Part shown: positions 44,672 through 55,287 of the stretch, in pieces | Layout: every line of letters starts with the position of its first letter | Position numbering within the stretch: position 1 is the first letter of the stretch | Source: Streptomyces rapamycinicus NRRL 5491 | GTDB lineage: Bacteria; Actinomycetota; Actinomycetes; Streptomycetales; Streptomycetaceae | DNA: 64,000 nucleotides | Assembly: GCF_024298965.1 (NCBI RefSeq) | Contig: NZ_CP085193.1 | Span: 2,108,001 to 2,172,000, forward strand | Reading direction: 5' to 3' | Position numbers and translations under genes: made by a program | Notes under the pieces: generated by a model | The model's database searches: none | What the model was told of the DNA's origin: nothing | Seen by the model: only the letters and a program-made list of their open reading frames with translations

Positions 44672-45280
44672 TCAGGGGCCGGCGGACGCCGGCGTGGCGA
44701 AGACGATCACATTGTCGAGGTAGCCGTCGCCGGAGCGGGGGCCGCCACAGGTGATCAGCCGCAGCTCCGGGCGGTCCACGTCCCCGTAGACCTCGTCCGC
44801 CGGGAAGTCCGCCTTGGCGACGGTCCGTACGGCGCTGACGCCGAACCGTGCCGCCGTGCCGTTCTCCAGGCGCGTCTCGACCCGGTCGCCCCGGCGCAGC
44901 CGCGCCAGGTGACGGAAGACCCCGTCGCCGTAGGCGCCGACCGTGACGTGGCCGAGGATGACCGACGGGCCGAGCTGCCCCGGTGTCGGCGAGTGCCGGT
45001 ACCAGCCCGCGCGGTCGTGGGCCGTGACCGGCGGGACCGCCACGCTCCCGTCCGGCGCCAGCCCCAGCCGGATGACCGGGGTGTCGACGCCGATGGCCGG
45101 GATCCGCAGCCCGACCGGGACCGAACGCCCGAGGGGACGCGCCGCCTTCGCAGGGGTCGGCGGTGGCCTCCTCCCGGAGGTCGGTGCGGCCGTGGTCCGC
45201 CGGTCCGGGTGGCCGCCGCAGCCCGCGAGCAGCGAGGCCATCGCCGCGGTGGCGAAGGCGCGCCTGGAGAACGGGGTCAT
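44672..45280 (-). CDS. Class F-type sortase with lipoprotein-like signal
   Basis: Cysteine transpeptidase of 202 residues. Catalytic residues are His111 (VILGHVTV) and Cys178 (RLITCGG), with Arg182 or nearby as the third. The N-terminus reads SRRAFATAAMASLLAGCGG, a twin-Arg-like motif plus lipobox with Cys21, not the usual plain membrane anchor. The ATG overlaps the stop of the preceding gene (ATGA at 45277-45280), whose product carries a sorting signal and is the likely substrate. Confidence 0.88.
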   Translation of the reverse strand: MTPFSRRAFATAAMASLLAGCGGHPDRRTTAAPTSGRRPPPTPAKAARPLGRSVPVGLRIPAIGVDTPVIRLGLAPDGSVAVPPVTAHDRAGWYRHSPTPGQLGPSVILGHVTVGAYGDGVFRHLARLRRGDRVETRLENGTAARFGVSAVRTVAKADFPADEVYGDVDRPELRLITCGGPRSGDGYLDNVIVFATPASAGP

Positions 45281-45654
45281 GCCCCGGTCGCCCGCCGGCG
45301 GCGGACGACGAGGACCGCCGCGCCGCCCGCGGCGAGCACGGCGGCGGCTCCCCCGCCGATCAGCGCGCTCTCGGTCCCGGACGACTCGGAGGAGTCGTCC
45401 GTCACTCCGGTGTTCGGCGCGCCCTTCGGTACGACGGCGACCTGGCCGCGGTCCCGCTTCTTGGCCGGTTCCTCCCTCGGGGCCTGGGCGGCGGCGGTGG
45501 GCTTGCGGGTCGGCGCCTCGCTCGGGACCGGGCTGGCGGAGGCCGCGGGGGTGCGGCGGGGGGCGGGGGTCGCGTCGTCGGCGAACGCGGGCACGGTGGT
45601 GGCCAGTACGGCGGTGCACGCGAGTGTCATCGCGCTGAGGACAGTGCGGCGCAT
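45277..45654 (-). CDS. Small sortase-anchored surface protein
   Basis: Exported protein of 125 residues. A signal peptide ending PAFA-D (about 1-25) precedes a Pro/Ala/Lys-rich stalk. The C-terminal sorting signal is complete: APNTG (an LPXTG variant lacking Leu), a Ser/Glu spacer, a hydrophobic helix (ALIGGGAAAVLAAGGAAVLV) and an RRRR tail. Coupled to the sortase gene, so a dedicated enzyme-substrate pair is likely. Confidence 0.85.
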   Translation of the reverse strand: MRRTVLSAMTLACTAVLATTVPAFADDATPAPRRTPAASASPVPSEAPTRKPTAAAQAPREEPAKKRDRGQVAVVPKGAPNTGVTDDSSESSGTESALIGGGAAAVLAAGGAAVLVVRRRRATGA

Positions 45655-45804
45655 GGAGTCGCTCTCTTTCGTCGGTCCGCCCGGCGGTTCGGCGGGCTGG
45701 GTTACGGATCGAGCGGAGAGACGAGGCAGCGGCGCGGCGCGTTGTAAAGAGATGGCAAAGCGTGTCCGTCGGCCCTGCCGGGGCCGGTCCCGGGGCAGAA
45801 AAGC

Positions 45805-45836
45805 GTCCAGGCCGGTCCGTGCGGACCGGCCTGGAC
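45805..45836 (-). terminator. Terminator of katG
   Basis: A perfect 14-bp stem (GTCCAGGCCGGTCC with its complement) around a four-base loop, 17 bases after the katG stop. Confidence 0.85.
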
Positions 45837-45853
45837 GTGGTGCTCGGAGCGGA

Positions 45854-48082
<2,229 letters not shown>

Positions 48083-48101
48083 CTAGGGCGGATCATGGTG
48101 C

Positions 48102-48539
48102 TCAGGAACTGGTGGCGGTGGAACAGGCGGGGCACTGGCCCCAGTAGATGACCTCGGCCTCGTCAACCGAGAAGCCGTGGTCATCGGACGCGGTCAGGCA
48201 GGGTGCCTCACCGGCGGCGCAGTCGACATCGGCGACGGCACCACACGACCGGCATACGACGTGGTGGTGGTTGTCCCCGACGCGTCCTTCGAACCGGGCC
48301 GGGTTCCCGGCCGGTTCGATGCGGCGTACGAGGCCCGCCGCCGTCAGTGCGTGAAGGGCCTCGTACACGGCCTGGAGGGAGATGTGGCCGACACGGTCGC
48401 GTACCCCGGAGGCGATCGCCTCGACCCCGAGGTGATCACCGTCCCGGACGGTCTCCAGCAAGGCGACACGGGCGGCCGTCACCCGCAGGCCGACACCGCG
48501 CAGCTCCTCGGCAGTGGTCGGAGTCTGGGATGCGGTCAT
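48102..48539 (-). CDS. furA: Fur-family regulator FurA (peroxide-responsive repressor of katG)
   Basis: Metalloregulator of 145 residues. The winged helix spans about 10-85 (LRVTAARVALLETV, SLQAVYEALHALTAAGLVRRIE). The metal and zinc parts are DNHHHVVCRSCGAV (HHH plus CxxC) and GQCPAC at the C-terminus. Directly upstream of katG, the conserved actinomycete arrangement. Confidence 0.95.
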   Translation of the reverse strand: MTASQTPTTAEELRGVGLRVTAARVALLETVRDGDHLGVEAIASGVRDRVGHISLQAVYEALHALTAAGLVRRIEPAGNPARFEGRVGDNHHHVVCRSCGAVADVDCAAGEAPCLTASDDHGFSVDEAEVIYWGQCPACSTATSS

Positions 48540-48546
48540 GGCGCAG

Positions 48547-48576
48547 AACCTACCCGCACTAACGCGAACGGTACAA
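48547..48576 (-). promoter_or_regulatory. Candidate furA promoter
   Basis: On the minus strand TTGTAC (48576-48571) and TAGGTT (48552-48547) are separated by 18 bases. The start would fall at or within a few bases of the furA ATG (48539), so the mRNA may be nearly leaderless, as reported for mycobacterial furA. The AT-rich block at 48610-48620 is further upstream. Confidence 0.4.
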
Positions 48577-48648
48577 GGAAACGAGCCGTTAAGGTCTAGC
48601 GCCGCGGGTAAAATTTTTGTCCTGGTTCAGCCCGATTTTCCTACTACC

Positions 48649-49710
48649 TCAGAGGCGCTTGGCGCTGCGGAAGAGCCCGGCGTAGAAGCCGTTGCCGTCG
48701 ATCCGGGAGACACCGCCGTTGTCGCCGATGGTGGGGCCGTTCTGCTCCTTGCGGCTGGAGACGAACACGCGGTGGCCGTCGGTGTCCAGCCCCAGGTACA
48801 GGGCGACATGGTCCATATGGTCGCCGGTGCGGTGATCCATCTTGAAGAACAGCAGGTCACCGGGTTGGAGCACATCGATGTTGGTGGGCCGGGTGTACCA
48901 GGGGCCGGCGCCCTGGATCTTGATCACATCGACGCCGACCTTGGAGCGGGCCATGCCGTTCGCGGTGCGCGGCAGGCCGTCGCCGAGGGCGTTGCTCGCC
49001 ATCAGGGGGTAGCGGGCGCGGTAGCCCATGACCATGCGGATGAAGCCGGAGCAGTCCAGCGCCCGGTAGCGCTCCTTGCGCGCGGCCATCGTGGTGCCGT
49101 CGCGGAAGGTGTAGGAGATGCCGAGGTAGTCGTAGAAGTCGTTCTGCTCCAGCCGGTCCACGCCGTCCGGTTTGAACGGCCCGAAGACCGCGTCGCCCGC
49201 GTACGGGATGCCCTGGGCGTCCTTCTTGACCGGCGCGCCCGTCACGTACTGGAAGGCGATCGCGAAGAGGTCCTCCTTCTTGCTGCCGTAGTTCTCCTTG
49301 AACCAGTCCTTGAACCACTGCTTCTTCTCGGCGCCCTCGGCCCACGGCTCCGGCATCAGCCGCACCCAGTCCTCGGTGATCACCTTGGACTTGGTGTTGG
49401 CGGGCTCGCTGAAGGTGCGGGAGGGGCCGCGCAGGGTGGCGGTGCGGGCGCGGTCGGTGAAGGTGGCGAGGATCTGGCCGTTGCCGCCGCGCAGGATGGT
49501 GCGGGCGGGGTTCTTCAGCCGCTCCCAGGTCTGCTTGCCGCTCTGCTGGCCGGTGCCGTTCTCCAGGTTCGGCTCGTCGATGACGGCCTGGGTGGCCGGC
49601 GTCTTGTCCTGCTCGTCCTTCCTGAGCTCCACGGTCAGATAGCCGCTGGCGCCGAGCAGCGCGAGCACGGTGACGGCGTGCAGTACGGGGCGTTTCTTCT
49701 TCGGTGGCAT
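48649..49710 (-). CDS. NlpC/P60-like exported peptidase in the poly-gamma-glutamate-type operon
   Basis: Membrane-anchored or secreted protein of 353 residues. One N-terminal helix (VLHAVTVLALLGASGYLTV) is followed by about 170 residues of unassigned sequence. The C-terminal half looks like an NlpC/P60 or amidase-fold cysteine enzyme: catalytic Cys in ALDCSGFIRMV, and His in DHMDHVALYLG after a QPGDLLFFK strand. GGAG precedes the ATG. It is the last gene after pgsC, so it may trim or anchor the polymer, or open peptidoglycan for its export. That role is inference. Confidence 0.8.
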   Translation of the reverse strand: MPPKKKRPVLHAVTVLALLGASGYLTVELRKDEQDKTPATQAVIDEPNLENGTGQQSGKQTWERLKNPARTILRGGNGQILATFTDRARTATLRGPSRTFSEPANTKSKVITEDWVRLMPEPWAEGAEKKQWFKDWFKENYGSKKEDLFAIAFQYVTGAPVKKDAQGIPYAGDAVFGPFKPDGVDRLEQNDFYDYLGISYTFRDGTTMAARKERYRALDCSGFIRMVMGYRARYPLMASNALGDGLPRTANGMARSKVGVDVIKIQGAGPWYTRPTNIDVLQPGDLLFFKMDHRTGDHMDHVALYLGLDTDGHRVFVSSRKEQNGPTIGDNGGVSRIDGNGFYAGLFRSAKRL

Positions 49711-49731
49711 GGGATCGGCTCCGGTGGTGGG

Positions 49732-50214
49732 TCAGGCGGACGGCATGACGCCGAGGAGGATTCCGGCGGTGAGGACGACATAGGCCATCAGCGTCACCGA
49801 CCCGGTGGACAGCAGGGTGGCCCCCCGGGGCTGGCGGACCAGCTGGTAGGCGATCAGGCCCGGGACGATGAAGCCGAGGGTCTGGTTCGCGTACATCAGC
49901 GGGAACTCGATCGACAGGATGATCATCACGGTCGCCTGGAGGGTCACGCCGAGCAGGACGACCGCGGCGAAGAGCCGCTTGCCGTAGAGGATCACGTACT
50001 TCTGCATCAGCAGCGTGCCCACGTAGGTCAGCACCGTGACGCCGACGACCATCGCGGCCCGCTGGAGATCCTCGACGAGGGTCAGCGCCAGCCAGCCCGG
50101 GGTGATCATGCCGCCGGGCGAGAGGTTGGTGGTCAGGTAGCAGACCAGCGAGAAGAGCAGCCCGATCGCGATGCCGATGGCGGCGATCTCAGGGGTGAGG
50201 ACGGAGGGGATCAA
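49732..50214 (-). CDS. pgsC: Poly-gamma-glutamate synthesis membrane protein, PgsC/CapC type
   Basis: Integral membrane protein of 160 residues with about five helices. The family start PEIAAIGIAIGLLFSLVCYL and SPGGMITPGWLALTL are clear. The TTG start at 50214 overlaps the pgsB stop (TTGA), with AGGAGAG nine bases upstream, so the two are coupled. CapC pairs with CapB to form the membrane polymerase. Confidence 0.9.
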   Translation of the reverse strand: MIPSVLTPEIAAIGIAIGLLFSLVCYLTTNLSPGGMITPGWLALTLVEDLQRAAMVVGVTVLTYVGTLLMQKYVILYGKRLFAAVVLLGVTLQATVMIILSIEFPLMYANQTLGFIVPGLIAYQLVRQPRGATLLSTGSVTLMAYVVLTAGILLGVMPSA

Positions 50215-51740
50215 CGGTGCTGCTCTCCTGGGTTCTGCCACTGCTGGGAGTCGTCGGCGGGCGGGGCGGGCGGGACCCGCGGCTCGAACAGGCCGCGGGG
50301 CCGCGGGGCGTCGGAGGCCGGTGCGACGGCGGGCCAGGGCTCCCGGGAGCCCTGGTCGGGTGCCGTCTGCGGGTACGGCCGCTCGGGGGTGCGCTGATGC
50401 GGTACGTGCGCCTGGTGCGCGTACCGGGTCTCGTACGCCTCCGGGTAGCCCTGGTAGGGGTCCAGGCGGGGCGCGTACAGCTGGACCGTGTCCACGTGCT
50501 CGACATGGCGCTCGCCGCCCGCCGGTGCGGTCGGTGCCGCCGGGGTGTCATCGGCGCTCTCGTCGGGCGGCAGCTCGGCGAGGTGCTCCAGGAGGATCTC
50601 GCCCTGGCCGTGGATGTTGCCGATGGCGACCAGGGAGGAGTCGGGGCCGAGGCGGCCGAGCAGCTCGGCCATGAACTCCTCGGGATCCCGGCGGTCGCCG
50701 CCGAGGTCGACCGCGCGGTCCCGGTACTGGGCCGGGATGGCGTCGATGGCGGACTTGGCCGGGTGGCCGATGACGAAGACCTGCTCGGGGTCGAGATCGG
50801 GGATGATCTCGCCCATCTGGCCGTTGCGCTCGACCCGGTCGGGGCGGCAGTTGATGACCACGTTGAGCGGGCGGTGGATGGCGCCGAGGTCGAGCAGCTG
50901 GTTGATGTTCATCAGCGTCGACTCGGGGTCGTTGGCCGCGAAGACGTTGGCGAAGCGCAGCTTCTTGCCTTCCTCGGTGGCGTACCGCTCGACGGAGAGG
51001 ACGCCGGGGTCCGGCGGGGCGTCGTACATGCCCTGGAGGGCGGTCGCGCGGTCGACGCCCACCAGCTCGGCGACGGTGAGCGCGATGGCCACGTTCTCCT
51101 TGAAGGTGAACCAGCTGAAGCCGCGCAGCTCCTCGTCGCTGACCGTCGCGGGGTCGGCGTAGATCAGCCGGCAGTTCCGGGCGTCCGCCTCCTCCTGGAG
51201 GATGTGGAAGCGGTCCTGCTCGGCGGTGACGCAGATGCCGTTCTCCGGCATGGACCGGCACAGCGAGCGCGCCACGTCGTCCAGCGTGGGGCCCATCTCG
51301 GCGAGGTGGTCCTCGCGGACGTTGCACAGCACGCCGATGGTGGAGCGGATCAGCTTGGACTGGTTGATCTCCTGGAGCGCCGGCATGACCGCCATGCACT
51401 CGATGACGAGCGCGTCCGGCTCGTAGGCGGCGGCGCGGCGCACGATGCCGATCTGCTCGACCACGTTGGCGATGCCGAACTTGCGGTAGACGGGCTCCTC
51501 GGTGGCGTCGGGGTGGATGAAGCGGGCCGCCGTTCCGGTGGTCTTGGCCACGGTGGTCAGCCCGCCGCCGCGCAGGGCGCCCGCGCACAGCCGGGTGATG
51601 GAGGACTTGCCGCGGATGCCGTTGACCAGGACCCGGGTGGGGATCACGTCGAGGTTGGTCTGGTGCCGCCGCTGTTCGACGATGCCGGCGATCAGCAGGA
51701 CGGCCTCGCACACCACGAGCACGGTGTAGAGGAAGAGCAC
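50211..51740 (-). CDS. pgsB: Poly-gamma-glutamate synthase ligase subunit, PgsB/CapB type
   Basis: ATP-dependent amide ligase of 509 residues. An N-terminal helix anchors it (FLYTVLVVCEAVLLIAGI). The Mur-ligase-like ATP loop is VNGIRGKSSITRL at about 39-51; KTTGTAARFI and CNVREDHLAEMGPT match CapB. The last 110 residues are an added Pro/Gln/Arg-rich tail not usual in CapB. It starts with GTG, nine bases after the upstream gene. Expected product: gamma-linked glutamate polymer. Confidence 0.9.
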   Translation of the reverse strand: MLFLYTVLVVCEAVLLIAGIVEQRRHQTNLDVIPTRVLVNGIRGKSSITRLCAGALRGGGLTTVAKTTGTAARFIHPDATEEPVYRKFGIANVVEQIGIVRRAAAYEPDALVIECMAVMPALQEINQSKLIRSTIGVLCNVREDHLAEMGPTLDDVARSLCRSMPENGICVTAEQDRFHILQEEADARNCRLIYADPATVSDEELRGFSWFTFKENVAIALTVAELVGVDRATALQGMYDAPPDPGVLSVERYATEEGKKLRFANVFAANDPESTLMNINQLLDLGAIHRPLNVVINCRPDRVERNGQMGEIIPDLDPEQVFVIGHPAKSAIDAIPAQYRDRAVDLGGDRRDPEEFMAELLGRLGPDSSLVAIGNIHGQGEILLEHLAELPPDESADDTPAAPTAPAGGERHVEHVDTVQLYAPRLDPYQGYPEAYETRYAHQAHVPHQRTPERPYPQTAPDQGSREPWPAVAPASDAPRPRGLFEPRVPPAPPADDSQQWQNPGEQHR

Positions 51741-51749
51741 GGTGGGGCC

Positions 51750-53972
51750 TCAGTTCCTTCCGACGCCGGCGGGGGTCCGGCTGCCGCCGTCCCGTTTGCG
51801 GGGCTGCCCCTGGAGCTGCTGCCGGATCAGCTCCAGGCTCCGGACCACGGCGCCGACCTCGTCGTGGTGGCGTGGGAACAGCACGGTCTTGCGGTCGCCC
51901 GCGGCGAGCGCCTCGGCCTGTCCGGCCAGGGCGCGCAGGGGCCGTACGACGACGATGTGCAGCCAGCCCAGACAGGCGGCCGCGGCGGTCAGCCCCAGCA
52001 GTCCGGCCAGCACGGTCCGGTTCTGCAGGCTGTACTCGGGGATCGCCAGGCCCGAGGCGGGCTGCCAGCTGGCCAGGCTCCACTGGAGCGACTTGGCCGC
52101 GCCCCCGCCGCTGAACGGCGCGACGGCCGCTACCCGTACGGTGCCGCCGCGCTGGACGGTGGCGCTCGCCTGCTTCGCGGCGAGCAGCGAGCCCATGTAC
52201 GAGGGCGCCTTCTCGAAGGCGATGTAGCCGGAGTCGCCGCCGATGACCCGGCCCTTGGCGTCCACGACGCGGACCTCGCCCAGGCCCTGGCGGCCCAGCA
52301 GCGCGTTGACGAACTCGATGCGGAACTCGCCGACGACGGCGGCGCCGCCGCGGCCGGGCGCCTGGGCGGTCGCGGTGACCACGGGCTTCTTGCCGCCCTC
52401 GCCGGTCACCTCGATGGCCTGCTTCGAGGGGCCCTTTCCGTCCTCGTGGTGGGGGCCGTCACCGGCCCGCGCGAGGATCTCGCCGTCGGCGCCGAGGACG
52501 TACATCGACTGGTAGCGGTCGTGGTCCTGCATGGTGCGCTCCAGGACCTTCTTCATGTCCTCGGGCGTGGTGCGGTCCCCGATCAGGGCGGCGACCGCGG
52601 ACAGGTCGGCGTGGCCCTCGTTGAGCGCGCGGCGGACCCGGTCGCTGAGGGTCACGGTGCGGGACTTCTGGTCGTGGACGATCTGGGCCGGGACCTTGAC
52701 GGAGGAGTCGGCGCGGTTGAGCACCAGCATCAGGGGGACCGACCAGACCAGCAGCAGGACGGCGCAGACGGCGAGCAGGGCACGGGCGCCCAGGCCCTTG
52801 CGCACGGCCGGGCCCGGGGCGTCCACGGGCTCGCCCTGGAGCTGCCGGCGCAGCCGTTCGAGGGCGGCGCCGACCCGGGCCGCCTCGCCCGCCCTGGGCA
52901 CGCTCACCGGGCGGGCGAGGTCGCCGCGGGTGAGGCGGCGGCTCTCCAGAAACAGCCGGATCAGCGGGCGCTGCACGGTGCCCAGCAGCACCATCACCGC
53001 GAGCCCGCCGATGAGCAGCAGGGCACCGGCGGCTGCCACGCCGAAGGCGGGGCGGGTGATCTGGGAGACCTTGGCGGAGACGTCGACCTCGGTGACGACG
53101 GTCAGCCCGAGGCTGCTGGCGGTGGTGGGCTCACCGGGCTGGGGCGGGGTGAGCGTGGCGTAGCCGCCGACGGTGCGGACGTCCTCGGCGGCGCCACCGG
53201 TGAGGTGGCCGCTGACGCCGGTGTAGCCGCCCGCGCCGGGCTCCTTGGCCTTGATGGGGTGCTGCCGGCCCTTGCGCGCTGCGGTCTTGGCGAAGGAGGC
53301 GAGCTGCTCCCCGGCCCGCTCGCCGTCCAGGGCGCCGTGGCTGGAGAGCAGCCGGCCGGTGGAGTCGACGACGCCGATGGCGCGGCCCGGCCCGAGGTCG
53401 ACACCGGGGAAGCTGAGGGTGCTGGAGGCGACGAGCAGTTGCTGCGGCCGGCCCTTCCAGGACAGCAGGGCAGGGATGATCAGCCGGGTCTGGCCGTTCT
53501 CCAGGCGCACCATGCGCGGGGCCAGCCCGTCACTGCGGGAGAGCTTGCTGAGATCGATCGCGGTCAGCGGGACGTTCTCGCCGCGGGCGGCGAGCATCTT
53601 GCCCGACTTGATCTCGATGACGGCGGTGCCACGCCACTTCTGGTAGACCTCGCCGACCTTGTCCAGGACGGTGTCGGCGGAGACCGGCTTGCCCTCGTTG
53701 AAGAGGGTCGCGGTGCCGGTGAGGTCGGTGACCGACTCGTCGAGCGACGCCCGCAGCGCGATGGCGCCGTCCTCGGCGACGTACTGCTGCGAGGTCAGGA
53801 CCGCCTTGGAGACCAGGGCGTTGTCCGGTTTGCCCAGGGTGAGGGCGGTGATTCCCGCGAGGGAGAGAAGCAGAACCGACAGCACGGCTATGGGGGGACG
53901 GATACCGCCCACAAGCGACATGTCGGCCCTTCGGCGGACCTTGTGCCGCCGCTTCGAACGCGAAGCGGCCAC
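51750..53972 (-). CDS. Four-helix membrane protein with two Cache-HAMP units and no kinase domain
   Basis: Protein of 740 residues built as a tandem duplication: TM1 (about 27-47), extracytoplasmic Cache-like domain, TM2 (about 312-332), HAMP (RPLIRLFLESRRLTRGDLAR) ending ALERLRRQLQGEP; then TM3 (about 396-418), a second sensor domain, TM4 (about 655-680), HAMP ending LELIRQQLQGQP. No ATPase, cyclase or methyl-acceptor region follows. The GTG at 53972 after AGGAG is preferred. It heads the pgsB-pgsC operon and may sense an envelope signal for polymer synthesis. Confidence 0.85.
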   Translation of the reverse strand: MAASRSKRRHKVRRRADMSLVGGIRPPIAVLSVLLLSLAGITALTLGKPDNALVSKAVLTSQQYVAEDGAIALRASLDESVTDLTGTATLFNEGKPVSADTVLDKVGEVYQKWRGTAVIEIKSGKMLAARGENVPLTAIDLSKLSRSDGLAPRMVRLENGQTRLIIPALLSWKGRPQQLLVASSTLSFPGVDLGPGRAIGVVDSTGRLLSSHGALDGERAGEQLASFAKTAARKGRQHPIKAKEPGAGGYTGVSGHLTGGAAEDVRTVGGYATLTPPQPGEPTTASSLGLTVVTEVDVSAKVSQITRPAFGVAAAGALLLIGGLAVMVLLGTVQRPLIRLFLESRRLTRGDLARPVSVPRAGEAARVGAALERLRRQLQGEPVDAPGPAVRKGLGARALLAVCAVLLLVWSVPLMLVLNRADSSVKVPAQIVHDQKSRTVTLSDRVRRALNEGHADLSAVAALIGDRTTPEDMKKVLERTMQDHDRYQSMYVLGADGEILARAGDGPHHEDGKGPSKQAIEVTGEGGKKPVVTATAQAPGRGGAAVVGEFRIEFVNALLGRQGLGEVRVVDAKGRVIGGDSGYIAFEKAPSYMGSLLAAKQASATVQRGGTVRVAAVAPFSGGGAAKSLQWSLASWQPASGLAIPEYSLQNRTVLAGLLGLTAAAACLGWLHIVVVRPLRALAGQAEALAAGDRKTVLFPRHHDEVGAVVRSLELIRQQLQGQPRKRDGGSRTPAGVGRN

Positions 53973-54219
53973 GGATGGGCTCCTCTCATGCAACTCACAC
54001 CACACAGAGCGCACTCGAGTGCGATCCGGACCGTCAGACAGCCAGACGGATCAAAGGGTTGCACATCTTAAAGAAAAAACGAGAAAACCTGTTTGGTCCC
54101 AATCAAGACTGGGCAAACAGCGGTCTTGCATTCTTTGCCGGTCGTTCACCCAGAGGTCATTCTTCGCCCGGCTCATCCTGATATGCCCCCGCAAAGCGGG
54201 TGGTTACGATGAGGCGGTC

Positions 54220-55191
54220 ATGGCGAAGGTACGAGCGAAGGCGATCATCGTGGCGGCCGTCACGGTCGCGTTCGGCCTGCTCCTGGCGGCATTGAGCACG
54301 TATACGATCGCCCGGTCCTCCGGAGACGACAACGGCCGTACGTCGGACGGCGCGTGGGCCCCCGAGGTCCCGCTGGAGCGCCGGATCACCGACTTCACCG
54401 CCGGGCTCGACCCCGACGGCGACTACCGGGAGCCGCGCCGCGCCGAACGCCGGGACATCGCCCACGCGGTGGGCCTGATCCTCGACGGACACCCGGACCG
54501 CGCCCGCCCGCTGCTCGCCGACGTCGGCTTCCGCCTCCGTACGCTCACCGACACCGGCATCGGCCGCCGCTACGCCGAGCTGTCCGACCGCACCGGGGAC
54601 GGGCCCGACCCTCGCGGCTGGGCCCGGGTCTACGTCGACCTCTCCGCGCCCGTCCGCTGGTCGGTCCAGGTGCCGCACCCGGTCTCCGACGCGGACACCG
54701 AACGGCTCGGGGCGCGCGTGCTCCTGGACTCCCCCGGCGGCGTCCTGGTGCTCGCGGGCGCCCACCGCAGGGCCGGGGACGACGATGCCGCCGACGCCGC
54801 CCACCGCACGGACTCGGTCTTCGACGCGGTCTGCGACGAGCTCGCCCGGCGCGGACTGCCCGGCGTCCAGCTCCACGGCTTCGCCGACGACTCCGCGCCG
54901 GGCCGGGACGTCGTCGCCTCCACCGGCGAGGGCCGGGCGGGCCGCCCGGACGCCCGCCGCCTCGCGGCCGCCCTGACCGCGCGGCACTTCTCCGTCTGCC
55001 GCGCCTGGGTCCGCGACTGCCCTCTGGAGGGGCGCGACAACGTCCAGGGCCGCAGGGCCGCCACCGGACATGTGCCGTTCCTGCACATCGAGTTCGCGCG
55101 GTCGGTGCGCGCGAGCGACAGACAGATCGGGCACGCGGTGGCGGCCATCGGCACGGTGACCGCGCGGTGGGCGAAGGACGATTCGGGCTGA
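54220..55191 (+). CDS. Exported protein of unknown family, divergent from the pgs-type operon
   Basis: Protein of 323 residues with one N-terminal helix (AIIVAAVTVAFGLLLAALS). The body is rich in conserved-looking His motifs: VPHPVSDADTERLG, LAGAHRRAG, AHRTDSVF, QLHGFADD and FLHIEF, with Cys pairs later. Spaced His residues of this kind suggest a metal-dependent hydrolase; I cannot name the family. GAGG precedes the ATG. The 247-bp divergent gap with the Cache-HAMP gene suggests joint control. Confidence 0.75.
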   Translation: MAKVRAKAIIVAAVTVAFGLLLAALSTYTIARSSGDDNGRTSDGAWAPEVPLERRITDFTAGLDPDGDYREPRRAERRDIAHAVGLILDGHPDRARPLLADVGFRLRTLTDTGIGRRYAELSDRTGDGPDPRGWARVYVDLSAPVRWSVQVPHPVSDADTERLGARVLLDSPGGVLVLAGAHRRAGDDDAADAAHRTDSVFDAVCDELARRGLPGVQLHGFADDSAPGRDVVASTGEGRAGRPDARRLAAALTARHFSVCRAWVRDCPLEGRDNVQGRRAATGHVPFLHIEFARSVRASDRQIGHAVAAIGTVTARWAKDDSG

Positions 55192-55217
55192 CCACCCGGC
55201 GGACCTTTTTTCCCCCC

Positions 55218-55287
55218 CACGCGGCGGAGCCGCATATCGTCAGGTGTCGGGAAGGGGCAGGGCGGGGAACAGCCCGCCGCAGGCGTC
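55218..55287. repeat. Dispersed palindromic repeat, copy 3
   Basis: Seventy bases matching the right arm of copy 2 at 64 positions. It fills the gap between convergent genes and ends right against the stop of the minus-strand gene. A run of T then C (55206-55218) sits before it. Confidence 0.75.

Noticed and set aside
50217..54071. Plus-strand open frame of 1284 codons
   Set aside because: It is antisense to pgsB and the Cache-HAMP gene and lacks any domain or ribosome site.
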